Source of the DNA: Diploscapter coronatus | Taxonomy: Eukaryota; Nematoda; Chromadorea; Rhabditida; Rhabditidae | Assembly: GCA_964036155.1 (NCBI GenBank) | Contig: OZ038423.1 | Span: 26,489,249-26,553,248 of the forward strand | Reading direction: 5' to 3' | Length of the DNA: 64,000 bases | In this document: one piece after another, positions 1 to 11,917 of the stretch | Layout: each line of letters begins with the position of its first letter | How positions within the stretch are numbered: position 1 is the stretch's first letter | The notes under the pieces: generated by a model | Seen by the model: the letters and a program-made list of their open reading frames with translations, nothing else | Database searches by the model: none | Told to the model about the DNA's origin: nothing | Position numbers and translations under genes: made by a program

Positions 1-1557
1 AAAGCTGAAGAAAAGTACTGAAGTTTCGGAGAACCTGAAAAAGATCTGGCTTGACATCTTAGAGGTTGAAAATTTCAAGGAATCCGATCACTTCTTCTTG
101 ATTGGAGGTAACTCTCTACTTCTCATGAAGCTATCCTACGAAATCGAGCAATTCTTTGGCAAGTCGTTTTCGATAAATAAGCTTCTGGAAAACCTCCAAT
201 TCAATGAGATGGTCGAAACGATAAAGAATCAGAGCACGAAAGCAGAGAATAAGAGAATGATAGTATTCTTCCCAACACTATACGGCAAGAACATCATCTA
301 CAATAATTTAATGAAGTTGCTCAAAGATCATGGATTCGTAGTCTTTCTGGGAACTGAGAAAGTCGACTTCAGATCTTGTAATACCATTGAACAACTCTGC
401 CAGAAATATAAGGCTATTATCGAAGATCAAACTTTTCAGGTGAATAGTTTTAGAAGATAAAAACAAAATTATTTCCAGGAAGATCTCGTCTTTATTGGCG
501 CTTCATGCGGAGGTACGTTGGCGCATGGAACCTCAAAATATTTTGACTCCTCAAAAGTAATTTTGATCGATAGCACCTCAGACTTTGGAAATCTACAAAA
601 CTACAGCTTCGAACAGCACATCCAGGTCAAATTTAACCCACTATCGGGTCTTAACATAAGTCCTTACCCACTTCCAATGAAAACTTTAAGCAAACCTAAA
701 ATAAGTAGCATGTTGACGATAATGAAGAGCGGTTATCAGTAATGTATTGGGCTGAAACCTGAACCCATTACTTCACAGAATTGCGGGAACATGGGCCTTT
801 GAAATGAGAGTATTCATTTTTATGAAAAATTTTCTCAATGGCAGCTCTTTCGCGTATGTGTAGCTTTTAGAAGCTGATCAAAAGCTTATCATAATCTCGA
901 CTTCCTCCGTAATAAGCTGGAGCACAAGAGATTTTTTCCTGGAACGTTCATCTTCCATTTTCTTTCATCACTTTTTCTCAGCTTATGTCATAGGAATATT
1001 CATTTGGCAGCTATCAGGCGATGACTCATTTTTGAAAGTTCCAGCTTTCGCGAAAAGATTGAAGCTGAAAGATTGAAACACTATACATGGTATGCTAGAG
1101 TACTACTTATAATATACCACAAATCTTTTGGTACTATTTTAAACCCATATTGGAAGAAAGATGAAAGAAAAAGTGGGCAAGAATTTGTGTTAAGACTCGA
1201 TCAAATTTTAATATTGCTTTTCAGGACACTATAAATTCTCTAAAAGCCTATTCATTGAATGACCATGAAATGAAGGAAACCTTGGACGAATCTTGGCATA
1301 TGCTTCAACTATTGAAGACTTATAGACCCCATAAAAATGGACATCATAAATCAATTAATCTATTTTCAATAAGTGGAGATGATTTGGGGTGGATCAGGTT
1401 CAGAATTTTATCTCCCGATTTTTACGGATTTTTTTCCAGATTCGCTAAGGTCGAAACTATAAAGATAGAGGGTCAACATTCCACAATGCTGAACGAAAAC
1501 TCTTCGAGACAGATGTTCGATGCTATCCTTGAAATATTGCAGGAGAAAGATCGATAA
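1..1557 (+). CDS. Nonribosomal peptide synthetase, C-terminal carrier and thioesterase domains (5' end outside window)
   Basis: Frame 2 is open from the left edge and encodes a peptidyl-carrier domain: a helix with IWLDILEVENF, then DHFFLIGGNSL, whose Ser (codon at 113) is the expected phosphopantetheine attachment site. A thioesterase follows (VFFPTLYG) with nucleophile motif GASCG in the exon starting at 479. The last exon (1225-1557, stop TAA) carries the likely catalytic His in EGQHSTML. Exon 1 ends at 439 (phase 0) and joins 479 in frame. The second donor is uncertain: one at 626 gives a phase-0 join to 1225, while the frame stays open to 742. In nematodes a carrier-TE end is known from the hybrid PKS/NRPS pair making nemamides in CAN neurons; the TE would release or cyclise the product. 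Naming it nrps-1 is inference from domain order only. An adenylate-forming reductase-type end is excluded by the TE motifs. Confidence 0.8.
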
Positions 1558-2273
1558 CATTCTCGCATTCAGAAATTTGTTTTAGTTCAATGTGACAATG
1601 CGATCGTTGCTACTTTCTATTGAATGCATAATTTATGATCGACATAAACGCTGTACTTTCACTTTCTATTCACAGATTATTTATCATTTGGACAATGATC
1701 AATATATTTTCTCTTTATTATTTTGATTAAATTTTTGTTCAATAACCTTTTTATATTCATTCGAAATATAAATATCATCTTTCTAACGATTTCCGATTAA
1801 AAATGGTATTAAGTATTTTTCAACTCCTAAAAAGAATCAAGCAATTCAGCATTTTGGTTTTCAAAAATAAACAAATCGATTCAGTAGACGCGTAGTTCAG
1901 GATCGAAGTCAGAGTAAATGAAGAAAATGATAGGTAAGGTTTGACCCCGAGACTATTTGACTATTTGCTTAAGGAGTTTTCTTTTGATAGGGAGGCTCAA
2001 ATTCACTTCCAAACTTACTTAATTTTTAACTTATCAGTCTATTTGATTATCGCGCCTTCGCTCAACGAAAAGACGAGTCGACTTTGAATGAACGCGCGTT
2101 TGAAACGTGTCAAAAATTCGATTTTTCCTTGAGAGCTAATTTATTTTCCTAAGCTATGGATAAAATTCACGTTCTAAACATAGGTAACCCGTTTTCAAAT
2201 TAAATTTGATTTTAGCTTTTAAGAAATCACCAGCAATCCTTCATCATCTGAATTTGACGACGATGAACCCCAG
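1558..2273. other. Intergenic region between NRPS and ENT gene
   Basis: AT-rich, no coding frame supported. It holds the 3' end of the NRPS gene and the promoter of the ENT gene. TTTTAG near 2213 is a possible trans-splice acceptor just upstream of the ENT start at 2274. Confidence 0.5.
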
Positions 2274-3998
2274 ATGACGTCATTTCGAGAGACCAAAGAC
2301 GTCCCTTCTTCGTCCTTCGAAGACGTCAAATCCGTCGCGACGCCTTCCGAAACAGCCTCGACAACGCCAATTAAGAGAGACGTCAGGAATGCTCCAAATG
2401 ATCGATATTTTTTGGTCTACATGATTTTCACGTTGCATGGCGTAGGGATGTTGATGAGCTGGAATATGTTCATTACGATCGCTCCGCAATATTATCGAGA
2501 CTATTGGTTCACTGTGAATGGCACGAAAACACACTACGCCAATTCTTTCATGTCGATTATTGGAGTGACGTCTCAGATTCCAAATGTTGGTATTATGTTC
2601 GTCAATATGGCATTCATAGTGGCGTAGGTTCAGCATCGCATTTTAAAATAAACTAAAGTTTCAGAGGATATATGATGCTCAGAGTCATAGCACCATTAGT
2701 CCTAAATTGTTTCCTTATTGCTGTGATCGTAGGACTTGTAATTTTCGCTAAACCTAGTGATCAAGGTATTTACAGTTCAATTTAAAAAAATATATATTTC
2801 AAATTTAGATCGAAATTGGTTCTACATTGTAACACTCATTATTATAATGTTAATGAATCTAGCTAATGGTATTTATCAAAATTCTATCTATGGCATAGTA
2901 GCTGACTTTCCGGATAATTATGTATGTCTCATTAAACTTAAAAGATTTTTTTTTAAATAAAGACTTAGATCAATTCTCTTGTAATTGGAAACAATCTATG
3001 TGGAGTTTTCACTAGCTTGATGAGTATAATGACCACTTTGAGTAAGAAGAAAACTGTCTTTATCAAATGAAAGATAAATTTCAGTTTCGCCGGATGACAT
3101 TGAGCTGAACGCATTGCTTTATTTTAGCATATCTCTTGGTGTAATGATAGTCTGTTTATTATCATTGTACATTCTCGTCAGAACCACATTTTACAAACAT
3201 TACGTGGCTCTGGGACTGGAAGCTAGGTTGTCTGAGGAGTCAGAAAACCCCTCTATTCGACAGTACTTGGAGTGTTTGAAATATGTGCGTTTTTCCTAGA
3301 TTGAACTTAGATGAAGTGGTCAATTTTAAGTGCTGGGTTCAATTATTCAACAATTTCTACGTGTACTTCATCTCACTAATAATTTTCCCTGCGATGATGA
3401 CAGATACGCCATTTTTCCAGAAGCATTCTGGTGATAAATCCGTGTTTCCAGGTACCTGAGAATTAAAATAGCCATGAGAAATGATTTTTAAAAATTAAGA
3501 TAACTTGTACTATTCCATAAATACGTTTCTGAACTTCAACGTTTTCGCATGGATCGGATCTTCTTTGGCGAATTATATTCAATACGTATGATTTACACAA
3601 CCTAAACATAATATAACAACGGAATTTAGCCCACACCAAGGTATCTTTGGATTTTCGTTCTATTGCGAACGCTATTTTTACCGTTCTTTATGTTCTGTAA
3701 CTATATGCCGTCAGGGAACCCACGGAAATGGCCAGTCTTCTTCAAGAATGAATGGTGGTTCACGATTGGGTGTTCTGTGATGGCCTTTACGTGTGGTCAC
3801 TTCAGTAGCCTTGCTTTGATTTACACGCCAAATGGCGTACCGCCGAGCTACCAAAAGCTCAGCGGAATGTTGGCTTCAATCTTCCTGATGATGGGTGGGT
3901 GAAATCATGAGGATCTTCAAGAATATCTATTTATTTTAGGCATCTTGGTCGGCGTGGCTTCAACCCCGCTCTTTGGCAAGATGGTGACTGATTGGTAG
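2274..3998 (+). CDS. Equilibrative nucleoside transporter (ENT/SLC29), complete
   Basis: Nine exons joined with matching phases: 2274-2623, 2665-2765, 2809-2921, 2969-3041, 3085-3284, 3331-3451, 3500-3585, 3630-3894, 3940-3998, giving 455 aa. A polar N-terminus of about 40 residues precedes TM1 with SWNMFITIAPQYY, the ENT counterpart of PWNMFIT. Mid-protein has NLANGIYQNSIYGIVADFP, matching the TM4 signature, and the end has GHFSSLALIYTP and KLSGM. About 11 hydrophobic segments fit the ENT fold of passive nucleoside and nucleobase carriers in the plasma or intracellular membranes. ATG 2274 is chosen because an ATG at 2263 meets a stop after four codons. AATAAA lies near 4057. The next gene downstream is a reduced paralogue in the same direction. 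The specific ens family member cannot be assigned. Confidence 0.93.
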
Positions 3999-4148
3999 AA
4001 GACATCTTCCTCGAAAGTACATTGTTGAAGTTTAGTGATTGTTTTGTGCATTTCTGAATAAACACATTTGCATTGACTGAATTTTCTTTTATAAATCTAG
4101 TTTTGAACCACTACTTCTCCGTGCCAAGCATCTTGAGCCCACAAAAAT

Positions 4149-5142
4149 ATGTCGGAAGACTTACGGACTATTCGGACAGAGAACGATCCGCTCTTGACGG
4201 ACGACGCAACTCGGATAAGAACGCTACAATCGAGCGAGTCAACCCTTGAAAACCCCGAAACAACTAGTTCTGGAACCACCGAGAAGGCCAGCAACAGATC
4301 GACCGAAGCTCTACATTCACCGGACACCAGCGCTACCCCGATATCTTTGCTGCTGGGACCACCGCCGAAGGATTGCTTTTCTCTGGTATCAAGAGTCGCT
4401 GTTTCAAAAAGATGATTAAAACAAGTTCAGGTCTACATGATCACGTTCGTGCAGGGGATCGCCATCTTCCTACCAGTGAATATGTTCATTACGATTGCGC
4501 CCTCGGTAGGTTGAAACCTGGACATTCTCTTTCAATTCAATCACTTCAGTACTACTCGAAGTACTGGTGGACGCTGAACGGAACGACAACAACGCCTTAC
4601 GAAACCAACTTCATGACGATCATCAGCTGTAGTGTCAACGGAATTACATATGGTTTGGAAATTATTGAAGTAGCCACTTTGAACAAAATAATATGATAAA
4701 GAGATACTCTTTTCAACGCTATTTCGTCAGAAAAGGTAACTTTCTGGGTAGTTGCATGCCTTACCTTTACAATTTTCTTATGATATTGGAAATCACCATA
4801 GTTCCCTTGAATTATTTTATTTCAGGCCATATCTCTGCATTAGTCTTCATTTACTGTCCTGCGTAAGCTGATTGAGGTGTTGACTATTCGAGTAGTTTCG
4901 ATCAAAAATTTCAAAGGAAAAGAGCCGTATCATATTTCTAATGAAAATTATGACCTTCGTGTTTAGATGTGTTCCCCGGAAACTGCAAAAGATGAGCGGC
5001 ATGCTGATCGCATTGGCATTTGTCTTAGGTATGCAAATTACAATCTCGATTTGACGAAGGAATAATGTTTCTAAATTTAGGCACGATAATCGGTCTCACC
5101 TCCACGCCTCTATTGGGAATGATGGTGACGGAAATGGGATGA
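4149..5142 (+). CDS. Truncated ENT paralogue (mini-ENT), central TM segments missing
   Basis: Six exons keep one frame: 4149-4385, 4431-4505, 4550-4652, 4826-4862, 4967-5028, 5081-5142 (191 aa). A polar N-terminus of about 75 residues leads into TM1 with LPVNMFITIAPS, then YYSKYWWTLNGTTTTPYETN, the same order as the neighbour gene. The chain then jumps directly to GHISALVFIYCPA, KLQKMSGM and a final TM ending MMVTEMG, matching the last two TM segments of the full paralogue. About 260 residues (TM2 to about TM9) are absent, and only 173 bp of intron bridge the gap. The donor at 4653 (GTTTGG) is weak; if it is unused the frame soon stops. TM1 has V where ENTs have W in PWNMF. Transport is unlikely; it is either a decaying pseudogene or a short membrane protein. 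Confidence 0.7.
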
Positions 5143-8100
5143 AGCTAAGAGCAAAGGGGTCACACGTGCGAGGAAAAGAGCGCGCAAATTTATTATAATC
5201 TCATGCGAATCAAATTTCAATGATTAGAAAATAGTAAAAAGTTTATTTATTATTTTATCTTGCGGAAAAGTTATGATTATTTATCCATGTCCTAGCGACT
5301 TTTCACAATTGACTAACCTCTTCATCGATCACCCAATATAAGGCACAGTAAGAGAAGAATCGAAAAGTTTCAAATTTAGCTGGATGTCATCGCTTCAGTA
5401 ACGCTCTGAAAAGGAGCCGGCAACCATATATTAATAATCTATGAGCACTCAGGAAATAATTTAGAAGCAGAAGAGATAGCGTTCGTTGCCGGCGCCCTTT
5501 GGAACGTACTAATGCGATGAAGTCCAGCTAAATTTGAACTATTTTGATTTTACCCGAATTTTTCCTTGTATTGTCCGTAACCAAAAAGCTACAGTAGAAT
5601 GAAATTTTATCGATACCTAACGTGAAAACTTGTTGTCGAATTTGAAATCTGCGACATTGAAAAATTTGATTTCTAAAAAGGAAGTTTTCGTGAAAACAAA
5701 TTCTCGTTTTTCCTGTGCATTACTTCAGTCGTTTTTTCTCGGTCTATGTTAATGCATTGGGTCAAAGATTGGAGGATACACAAGGTAGAGCTGCACTCAT
5801 TGTGCAGACTCAATTATGCTCCTCAGGTCGATGTGAATGAAAATAGTGCTACTTAATCGAGAGGCAAAGAAGATTAGAACAACGAGATAAACATGGAGAA
5901 ACGCAGCGAATCTTTAAAAGTCTTCCCCGATTTTGCAGGAAGTCGACATTTTTCTACATTTTTCAGAATTTATCGGAATTTTGCAGGAAGCATTTCTTAT
6001 TTGAAATTCTGCATATAAAATATTTTTTTTTAAAAATGAGTACTCATAAACTTCCTGCGTTCATGTCATTTGACATAAAATAGCATGGGAAAAGATGAAG
6101 CAAATGTTGCCGAAACTTAAGATCCGCGCTCTATTCATCTGCGTTATTTGACCGTGAGAAAACTAAACGAGTTGGAGGAAAGTTTAAGCAGAAACTCGTC
6201 TTAATGAGTTTAGGACCACGTGAAAATATTGTTTAAACATTTTTCTCGATTATTTAGGATTTTTTTTGTAATTTATATTCATTTAGTTTATTTAAATGTT
6301 ATTTGAAATATCTCAACACAATTTTCTTTTAATTTTTCAAATATAACTATTCTGAAAAAGTTCATATCCACTATTAATCTCTTATTTATTAGATATTCCT
6401 TCTTGAACGAGTCAGATTTTTGCTCGATTATTTTCAAGAGTGCATATTTTTGAATGCCATATTATTTGGCACTTGTATATCGGATTTCCTGATATCTTGC
6501 AAAGGAATGATTAGATGTTTTCGTATTATACTTTACCTAAAATTTTCTGAATCTCTTACCTATTTTCCATTATTCGTCCTAAATGGATGATGCTAGGAAA
6601 AACTCTTGAGCACATTTTCCGGCGACAATCTTCCTCGCTTCAACTTTTCTAGGTCCATCTAATTAGCATAATATGCTTTGGATAAGGGACCGCTTAGCCC
6701 TTCTGCAGAAGGCTAACTAATTTTCACATACCCATTTATTTTCTCGAAAAAATGGCCTATATGAATCTCTAACTTGAGAGTGAAGATGATTAGCTCGAGG
6801 TCCCGAAAATAAAAATAACGGAAGTCTGTCCTATGCTTCTTTGGATATTCAGAATTTCAGACCTCATATTTTAAAGATTTAAAAAATAATAATCATTTTA
6901 AATCATTATTTAACCGAGAAATATAATATTCGCTATATTTGAGTTTGTTATAATCTAAAATTTTATCTTGGTGATTTGAGAAATGTATTCTGTTTTTAAG
7001 ACACGCTATTTTTAATCTTCGCACTCATAGACTTCTAAATATTTGTATTTTCTTATAATAATATTTAAATTCTGTTACCTTGGACTTTCACGTTAATGGA
7101 CTTTTAAATATTTGTATTTTCTTATAGCAATTTCCTATTGTTTGTATACTTTCACCGAAACTCCTAGCTGAATACAAATTTCACTTTAAACTAATAATCT
7201 ATGAGGGTGAAAAATACGCTGTTGATACTTAACTCGCAAGACTTTCCCACTGAGTAATAGATTGATCTTTCTGGAGAGAACAAAGTTTTTCAATTACTTA
7301 AATATTTAAAGTCTTGGGAGCTTATTCTTTAGCTTTACTTCCTTAAATAGTCGCTTCCTAAATTAATATTTTCTTTTTGAAAGTAAATAGAGGTTTTCAC
7401 GGCATAATATTCGGGTCTTGGGAACATATAATTTAAATTTCGTTTTTTATTTTGATTCAAAGCAAGTTCTGGGAATAATTATACTTGATATTTCAATTAT
7501 TTCCTTGTATTTAAAAGCTCCAGCTCAAATTAAATCTGAATCTTATGGAAATATCAAGTTGAGATCATGCATTCAATTCATAAACTTATTTATTTGATCC
7601 ATATCTGAAATCCAATACCTCTCGTATCCTATAATGTTTCGATATCGCTTTTTCGTCCCGTGAATTATCGCCGGTCAAATTATTCATGAGCGCCCCGTCT
7701 GTATTTCAGGATTTCCGTTAAAATTAGGCAGCTTTGGTGTGAAGATTAGAGAACTTCTAAATATTTCAAAATATGGCTTCCACCATGCGGAAAATCAAGT
7801 CTTCATATGGAAATAAGCTCACAATACCAAGAATAGAAGTAAGTGATTTAAATTTAGACTTTCATATCAGATTTAAAAGGAATTGAAATCGCATATACGT
7901 AAACGAGACGGGATTAAATTTTGCAAATTCTAAGTAGGAATTTCGTCTCGACTCTGTGCATATATATGAAGTATTTCGCTAATTATTCTAATCTGTTTTC
8001 AATCATCATCATGCATGATTGATTGAGAAATAGTGATTAATTTTTATGTGGATTTCTTTAAATCTAAATGTTCAAAACCTTGTATTTTTTTTCTAAATTT

Positions 8101-10304
8101 AGCTTATTTCATTACATTTTTCGAGATGTTTGTTTTGAAGCCATTTCAAAAGCCCATTCACCACTTTATTGGATCATTTGTCTCATTTCATGGTTTATCT
8201 CTTACCTCTCACATTTTTTCAGTTGAAAAGAATTTTATTTTAGCTTATCTTATGTAGACAACGGAATAGATAGAATTTATCCATGTCTGATTCATGCTTT
8301 CCTTAATTTCTATGACAATATTTTAATTATTGAAATTAACATTTAAAAATTATGATTAACCAAACAATTATTTATACCCTAATGTACTTTCCTGAATTTG
8401 AATTTAATTATGCCCACTTCAAGACTATTTAAAACTGAATTATTTATATTATCCAGGTTTATCACGCGATATAAACACATTTATATAGATAAGACGTCGT
8501 ATTTATGAATAAGTTAGTCTCTCTCTCTTTGCCTTCAGAGTTCTGTGCCCTTTGCTTCGGTCTTCCGCATTCGAGAACCAATAACTTTGCATACGAATTG
8601 ATTTCGCGCTCCCATTCCAACCTGCATAGTGATGAAGTCCTACGCACGTGTAGGGCTTTAAACTTCAAAAAGAGCACATTTTTGAGATTTCGAAGTTAAA
8701 TTTCATTTTTCTGAAGCTATAACTTTATGCGATTGTTTTTCCTATTTAACACCTCAAACGTTAAGGTGTTCATTTTTGAGATTCCAAAAATTATATTGAA
8801 ATTGAAATTGAAATTATTCATTTAAAAATTTTATTCCTGAAGTTAGAATCTGATGAAGATTTTCCCGTATAGCACTTTACACTTCAGGATGTTGGTTTTT
8901 GAAATCTTCAAGTATATTTTTAAGTTAAAATGAATTTTTGCCTTGAGTCTGAATATGATTTTCATTTCCTTTCGAGTTTTTATGAGAAATTTTTTCATTC
9001 TATCTATAGAGTTAGAATTGCCAACTCATCCCCTTAAATTAACCAAATTCTAATTTAAATTTAGATAGCGAGATTTAATCCATCTTCAAATTTCCCCTTT
9101 CTCAATACTATCCGAATATGAAATTGCTCATATGGAGCTAATATTTGCTTAAACCAACTATATTTTTGCTTTTATTTATATTCTGATGCATAATTTTTGA
9201 GGCTTAATACGAAAAAATGGCTGTAAATTGAATTATCGCAAATATTTTGGACGTATTCTGCTTCTTTAAGGCCAATTGAATGCAAAAGGGCTAATGAGAT
9301 TTTTGTTGGTCGCCGCACATTGAAAAGCCTAAAACAAGGCAATAATTGGATGAAAATCGCTGAATTTTATATATTTTCGCTGAAATATCGTCATTTTCAC
9401 ATAAGTCGTCGAAAATTAGCTCCATATTTTGTTCCATTACTAAATTTTAGCAGATCTCCCTAATGAATTTTAATTTAAAAGATGATAAATTTTCAAGGCG
9501 ATCAAAAACCTGTTTTTATATAATTTTAAAACCACCTGTTAACCATTCAGCTCGATTAAGTTGAGTGTGAAATGTTATTTTATGAGAACAGAGCAATGTA
9601 TCATTTTACACATACACACGCCATATCGCATTTTCATGAATCTTTCATTGAGTTGATTTTAGAGAAGTGTTTTGAAAGTTTTGAATTCCTCGAAAAATTA
9701 ATAATTTTTTAAGGCTTGTCTGATTTCAGGTAAGACGATCTTCTTCGTTACAATTCGCTCCATCAACTTCTCCTATCCCCGTTGACGACACTAAACTATC
9801 TGAGGTAGATAGAGTAGCGAACAGAAGTATTGAGTCGCCCTCTCATATTTGTTTCGGTTTCCCGCTAACATCCAGCTCCTTTCACTTGTCGGGTTGAGTT
9901 GAAATTTTGCATACACAACAGTACATGTAAGACATGCTAGTATACCAAGCTCCAGCTCAATCTGATTAGTGCTGAAATCAAAAATGAAATCGAATAGAAT
10001 GTGGGTGACCAACACTTTTGTACGCTACTTTAAATCGAAAATTTAATTTCAGACCCTTTTCTCTTGTTTAGACTATAATAAATTCTAATCTTAAATCAAG
10101 AATTTTCCTTGAGTATGATCAAATTTTAATCCCAAATTTATAATTTCTCAGAACAAAGTATATTTTAATCTTAGGCGAAAACATTTTTAAGATCAAATAT
10201 TAAATCTATATGTTTAGGTCTCAGGAATTTCCCCTTCGTCGAGTCTTTACACCTTGAATTTATCCAATTTTTCACACCTATCGCACTACAGTCTTTACGC
10301 TATA
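5143..10304. other. Long gene-free interval
   Basis: About 5.2 kb, strongly AT-rich. The few open frames (for example 8033-8257 and 8462-8699) lack splice partners, recognisable motifs or codon bias and were not called. It contains a 170-bp imperfect inverted repeat at 5369-5538 and a short duplicated segment near 7029-7061 and 7094-7130 (shared AAATATTTGTATTTTCTTAT). It may also carry regulatory DNA for the downstream four-TM gene. Confidence 0.6.
5369..5538. repeat. Imperfect inverted repeat, MITE-like or long hairpin
   Basis: The left arm 5369-5424 and right arm 5485-5538 are near-complementary over about 54 bp. Both share AAATTTAGCTGGA at the outer end and GCCGGCAAC at the inner end, around a loop of about 60 bp. 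No ORF lies inside. The shape fits a non-autonomous DNA element or a structured RNA. No clear target-site duplication was found. Confidence 0.65.
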
Positions 10305-11753
10305 ATGGTTAAGTAAGTAAAAAAGATCTTCTCTTAATTTTTTTCGGTTATCATAATTCCCTTATTTGAATTTAAAATTTATTTCTAAAAATAGCTTAAT
10401 TCAGAAATTTATATTTATTTAAAATGTTAAGTTAAAGTAACTCTTATTTTTCTTAAAATTCTATTTTCTGAAGAAAATATTTTGATTCAGATACCGCTGT
10501 TTCTTCGGATGTTGTCGATTAAGGGTCGGGGCCTGTATAATCGGCATTATCTGTATAGGACTATCTGTCTTAAGTAAGTTAAACTTTAAAATTTAGTCTA
10601 AATTGGAAATTTAGCTATGTGCACGCTACTAACTGCCTCAACATCGTTATCTAAAGAATGGCAGGATTTAATATCACTTCCGATCACTTGCGCAGTGCTA
10701 TTTCAATCCGCATCATCGATGCTATTGATAGTTGGAGTTCTAATTGACACCTATTCGATGCTGATACCATTCATATTGAACTGTGTAAGTAGCATTTATT
10801 ATTTTTAAATATCAGTGAAAGTTTCCCTCTTTTCACTCATTAGTTTACTCTAACATGAGATAAGAAAGAGGATATTCTTCTTCATAACATACACTTCATA
10901 TGTTCGAATTTTCAAATGATTTATTCTCTTCAATATGATTCCTATAAAATCATATCAGAGGGATGTCTTAGATATTTTATCTTCTTCATTCATATCTTTA
11001 TCGTCATTTTTCTGAATGATCCATAAAATATGATCATCGTTCCTCCTCCTCCTCTTCTTCTTCTTCTTCTTCTTCTAAAAAAGCAATTCTTATCATTCTT
11101 TTTTCCCTAAAGTATCATAAAATGAGAATCACCTTTCATTATCTAAAAAGGATATTCTTGTCATCGTTTTTCTGACTTAGTTATAAAATATGATCACCCT
11201 TTCCCCAGATCGTCCACATCGTGTTATGCGCGGGCGGGATGTGTTGGGTGGTGTTAGCCTCATCGAAGCTGCCTTCCGAAGCCATCCCACTAGCGCTAAT
11301 CACCTGCGTGGCTGTCATCATCATCTACATGTGGTTCGCCGTGATTATATGCATGACGTTCATCCTTATTCGGGACAAGAAGCGATTGGGGTAATTTATT
11401 AGCAATTATCAGCTATCAATTAATGTCAGCCAGATCATTCATGTGAAAATCTCATGAGATACAAAAAGTGATGGTACAATATCTTCATCAGTCAGTGAGT
11501 ATTGCCAAGTTCTGTGCTTTGATCATATATTGATGATGCAATAGCAGAGAAAGTACCCAGATCTTTCCGAAAGAGTTACTTCGCAAGTGCGTCAAAGCAT
11601 TTTATTTCGAGAACCTTCTCAGAAAGTTTATTGATATTTTGGGATCAGAAATTTCTCTATCGAAAGAAAGAGGACTAAGGAAATTTCAGGATCGACATCG
11701 AAGACTACTCCGAGAATCGGAACATCGAACGGGCTAGCAGTTCATTTTTGTGA
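10305..11753 (+). CDS. Four-TM nematode membrane protein (LAPTM4-like, DUF7027-type)
   Basis: Five exons with matching phases: 10305-10312, 10491-10573, 10615-10784, 11209-11390, 11690-11753 (168 aa). The first coding exon has only eight bases (ATG GTT AA). The protein opens MVKYRCFFGCC, a cysteine-rich start followed by RVGACIIGIICIGLSVL (TM1). Two central hydrophobic segments follow, then a fourth ending ICMTFILIRDKKRLG, with an acidic tail (IDIEDYSENRNIER). The CCFGCC-R-x-G pattern before TM1 is typical of a large nematode family related to lysosomal LAPTM4 proteins, but function is unknown. AATAAA near 11863 lies within about 60 bp of the convergent collagen stop, so the two 3' UTRs overlap. 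The intron at 10785-11208 contains a CCT/TTC microsatellite. Confidence 0.85.
11042..11078. repeat. Pyrimidine microsatellite (CCT)n(TTC)n
   Basis: Uninterrupted CCT then TTC triplets inside the third intron of the four-TM gene. Polymorphic simple repeat, no further function seen. Confidence 0.85.
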
Positions 11754-11917
11754 TATCCTTCTCCCCTTCAATCTATTAATTTATTATTTCCTTAAACTCG
11801 AGTACAGGTATTTTTGCTCCTCTTCCTCTATACAAATGTGTATCCAATTTACAAGGATTTTGAAATAAACTTTTATTCTTCCATGCAAGCGATTTAAGTG
11901 ATGATAAGTTATCATGT

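Noticed and set aside
1880..1905. TAGTTCAGGATCGAAGTC, tRNA-like T-arm fragment
   Set aside because: No matching acceptor stem or anticodon arm could be formed.
8033..8257. 74-codon open frame in the 5-kb gap
   Set aside because: Phe-rich, AT-driven composition, no start context, motif or splice partners.
8462..8699. Overlapping open frames on both strands
   Set aside because: Both-strand openness without family similarity suggests chance; no consistent splice sites.
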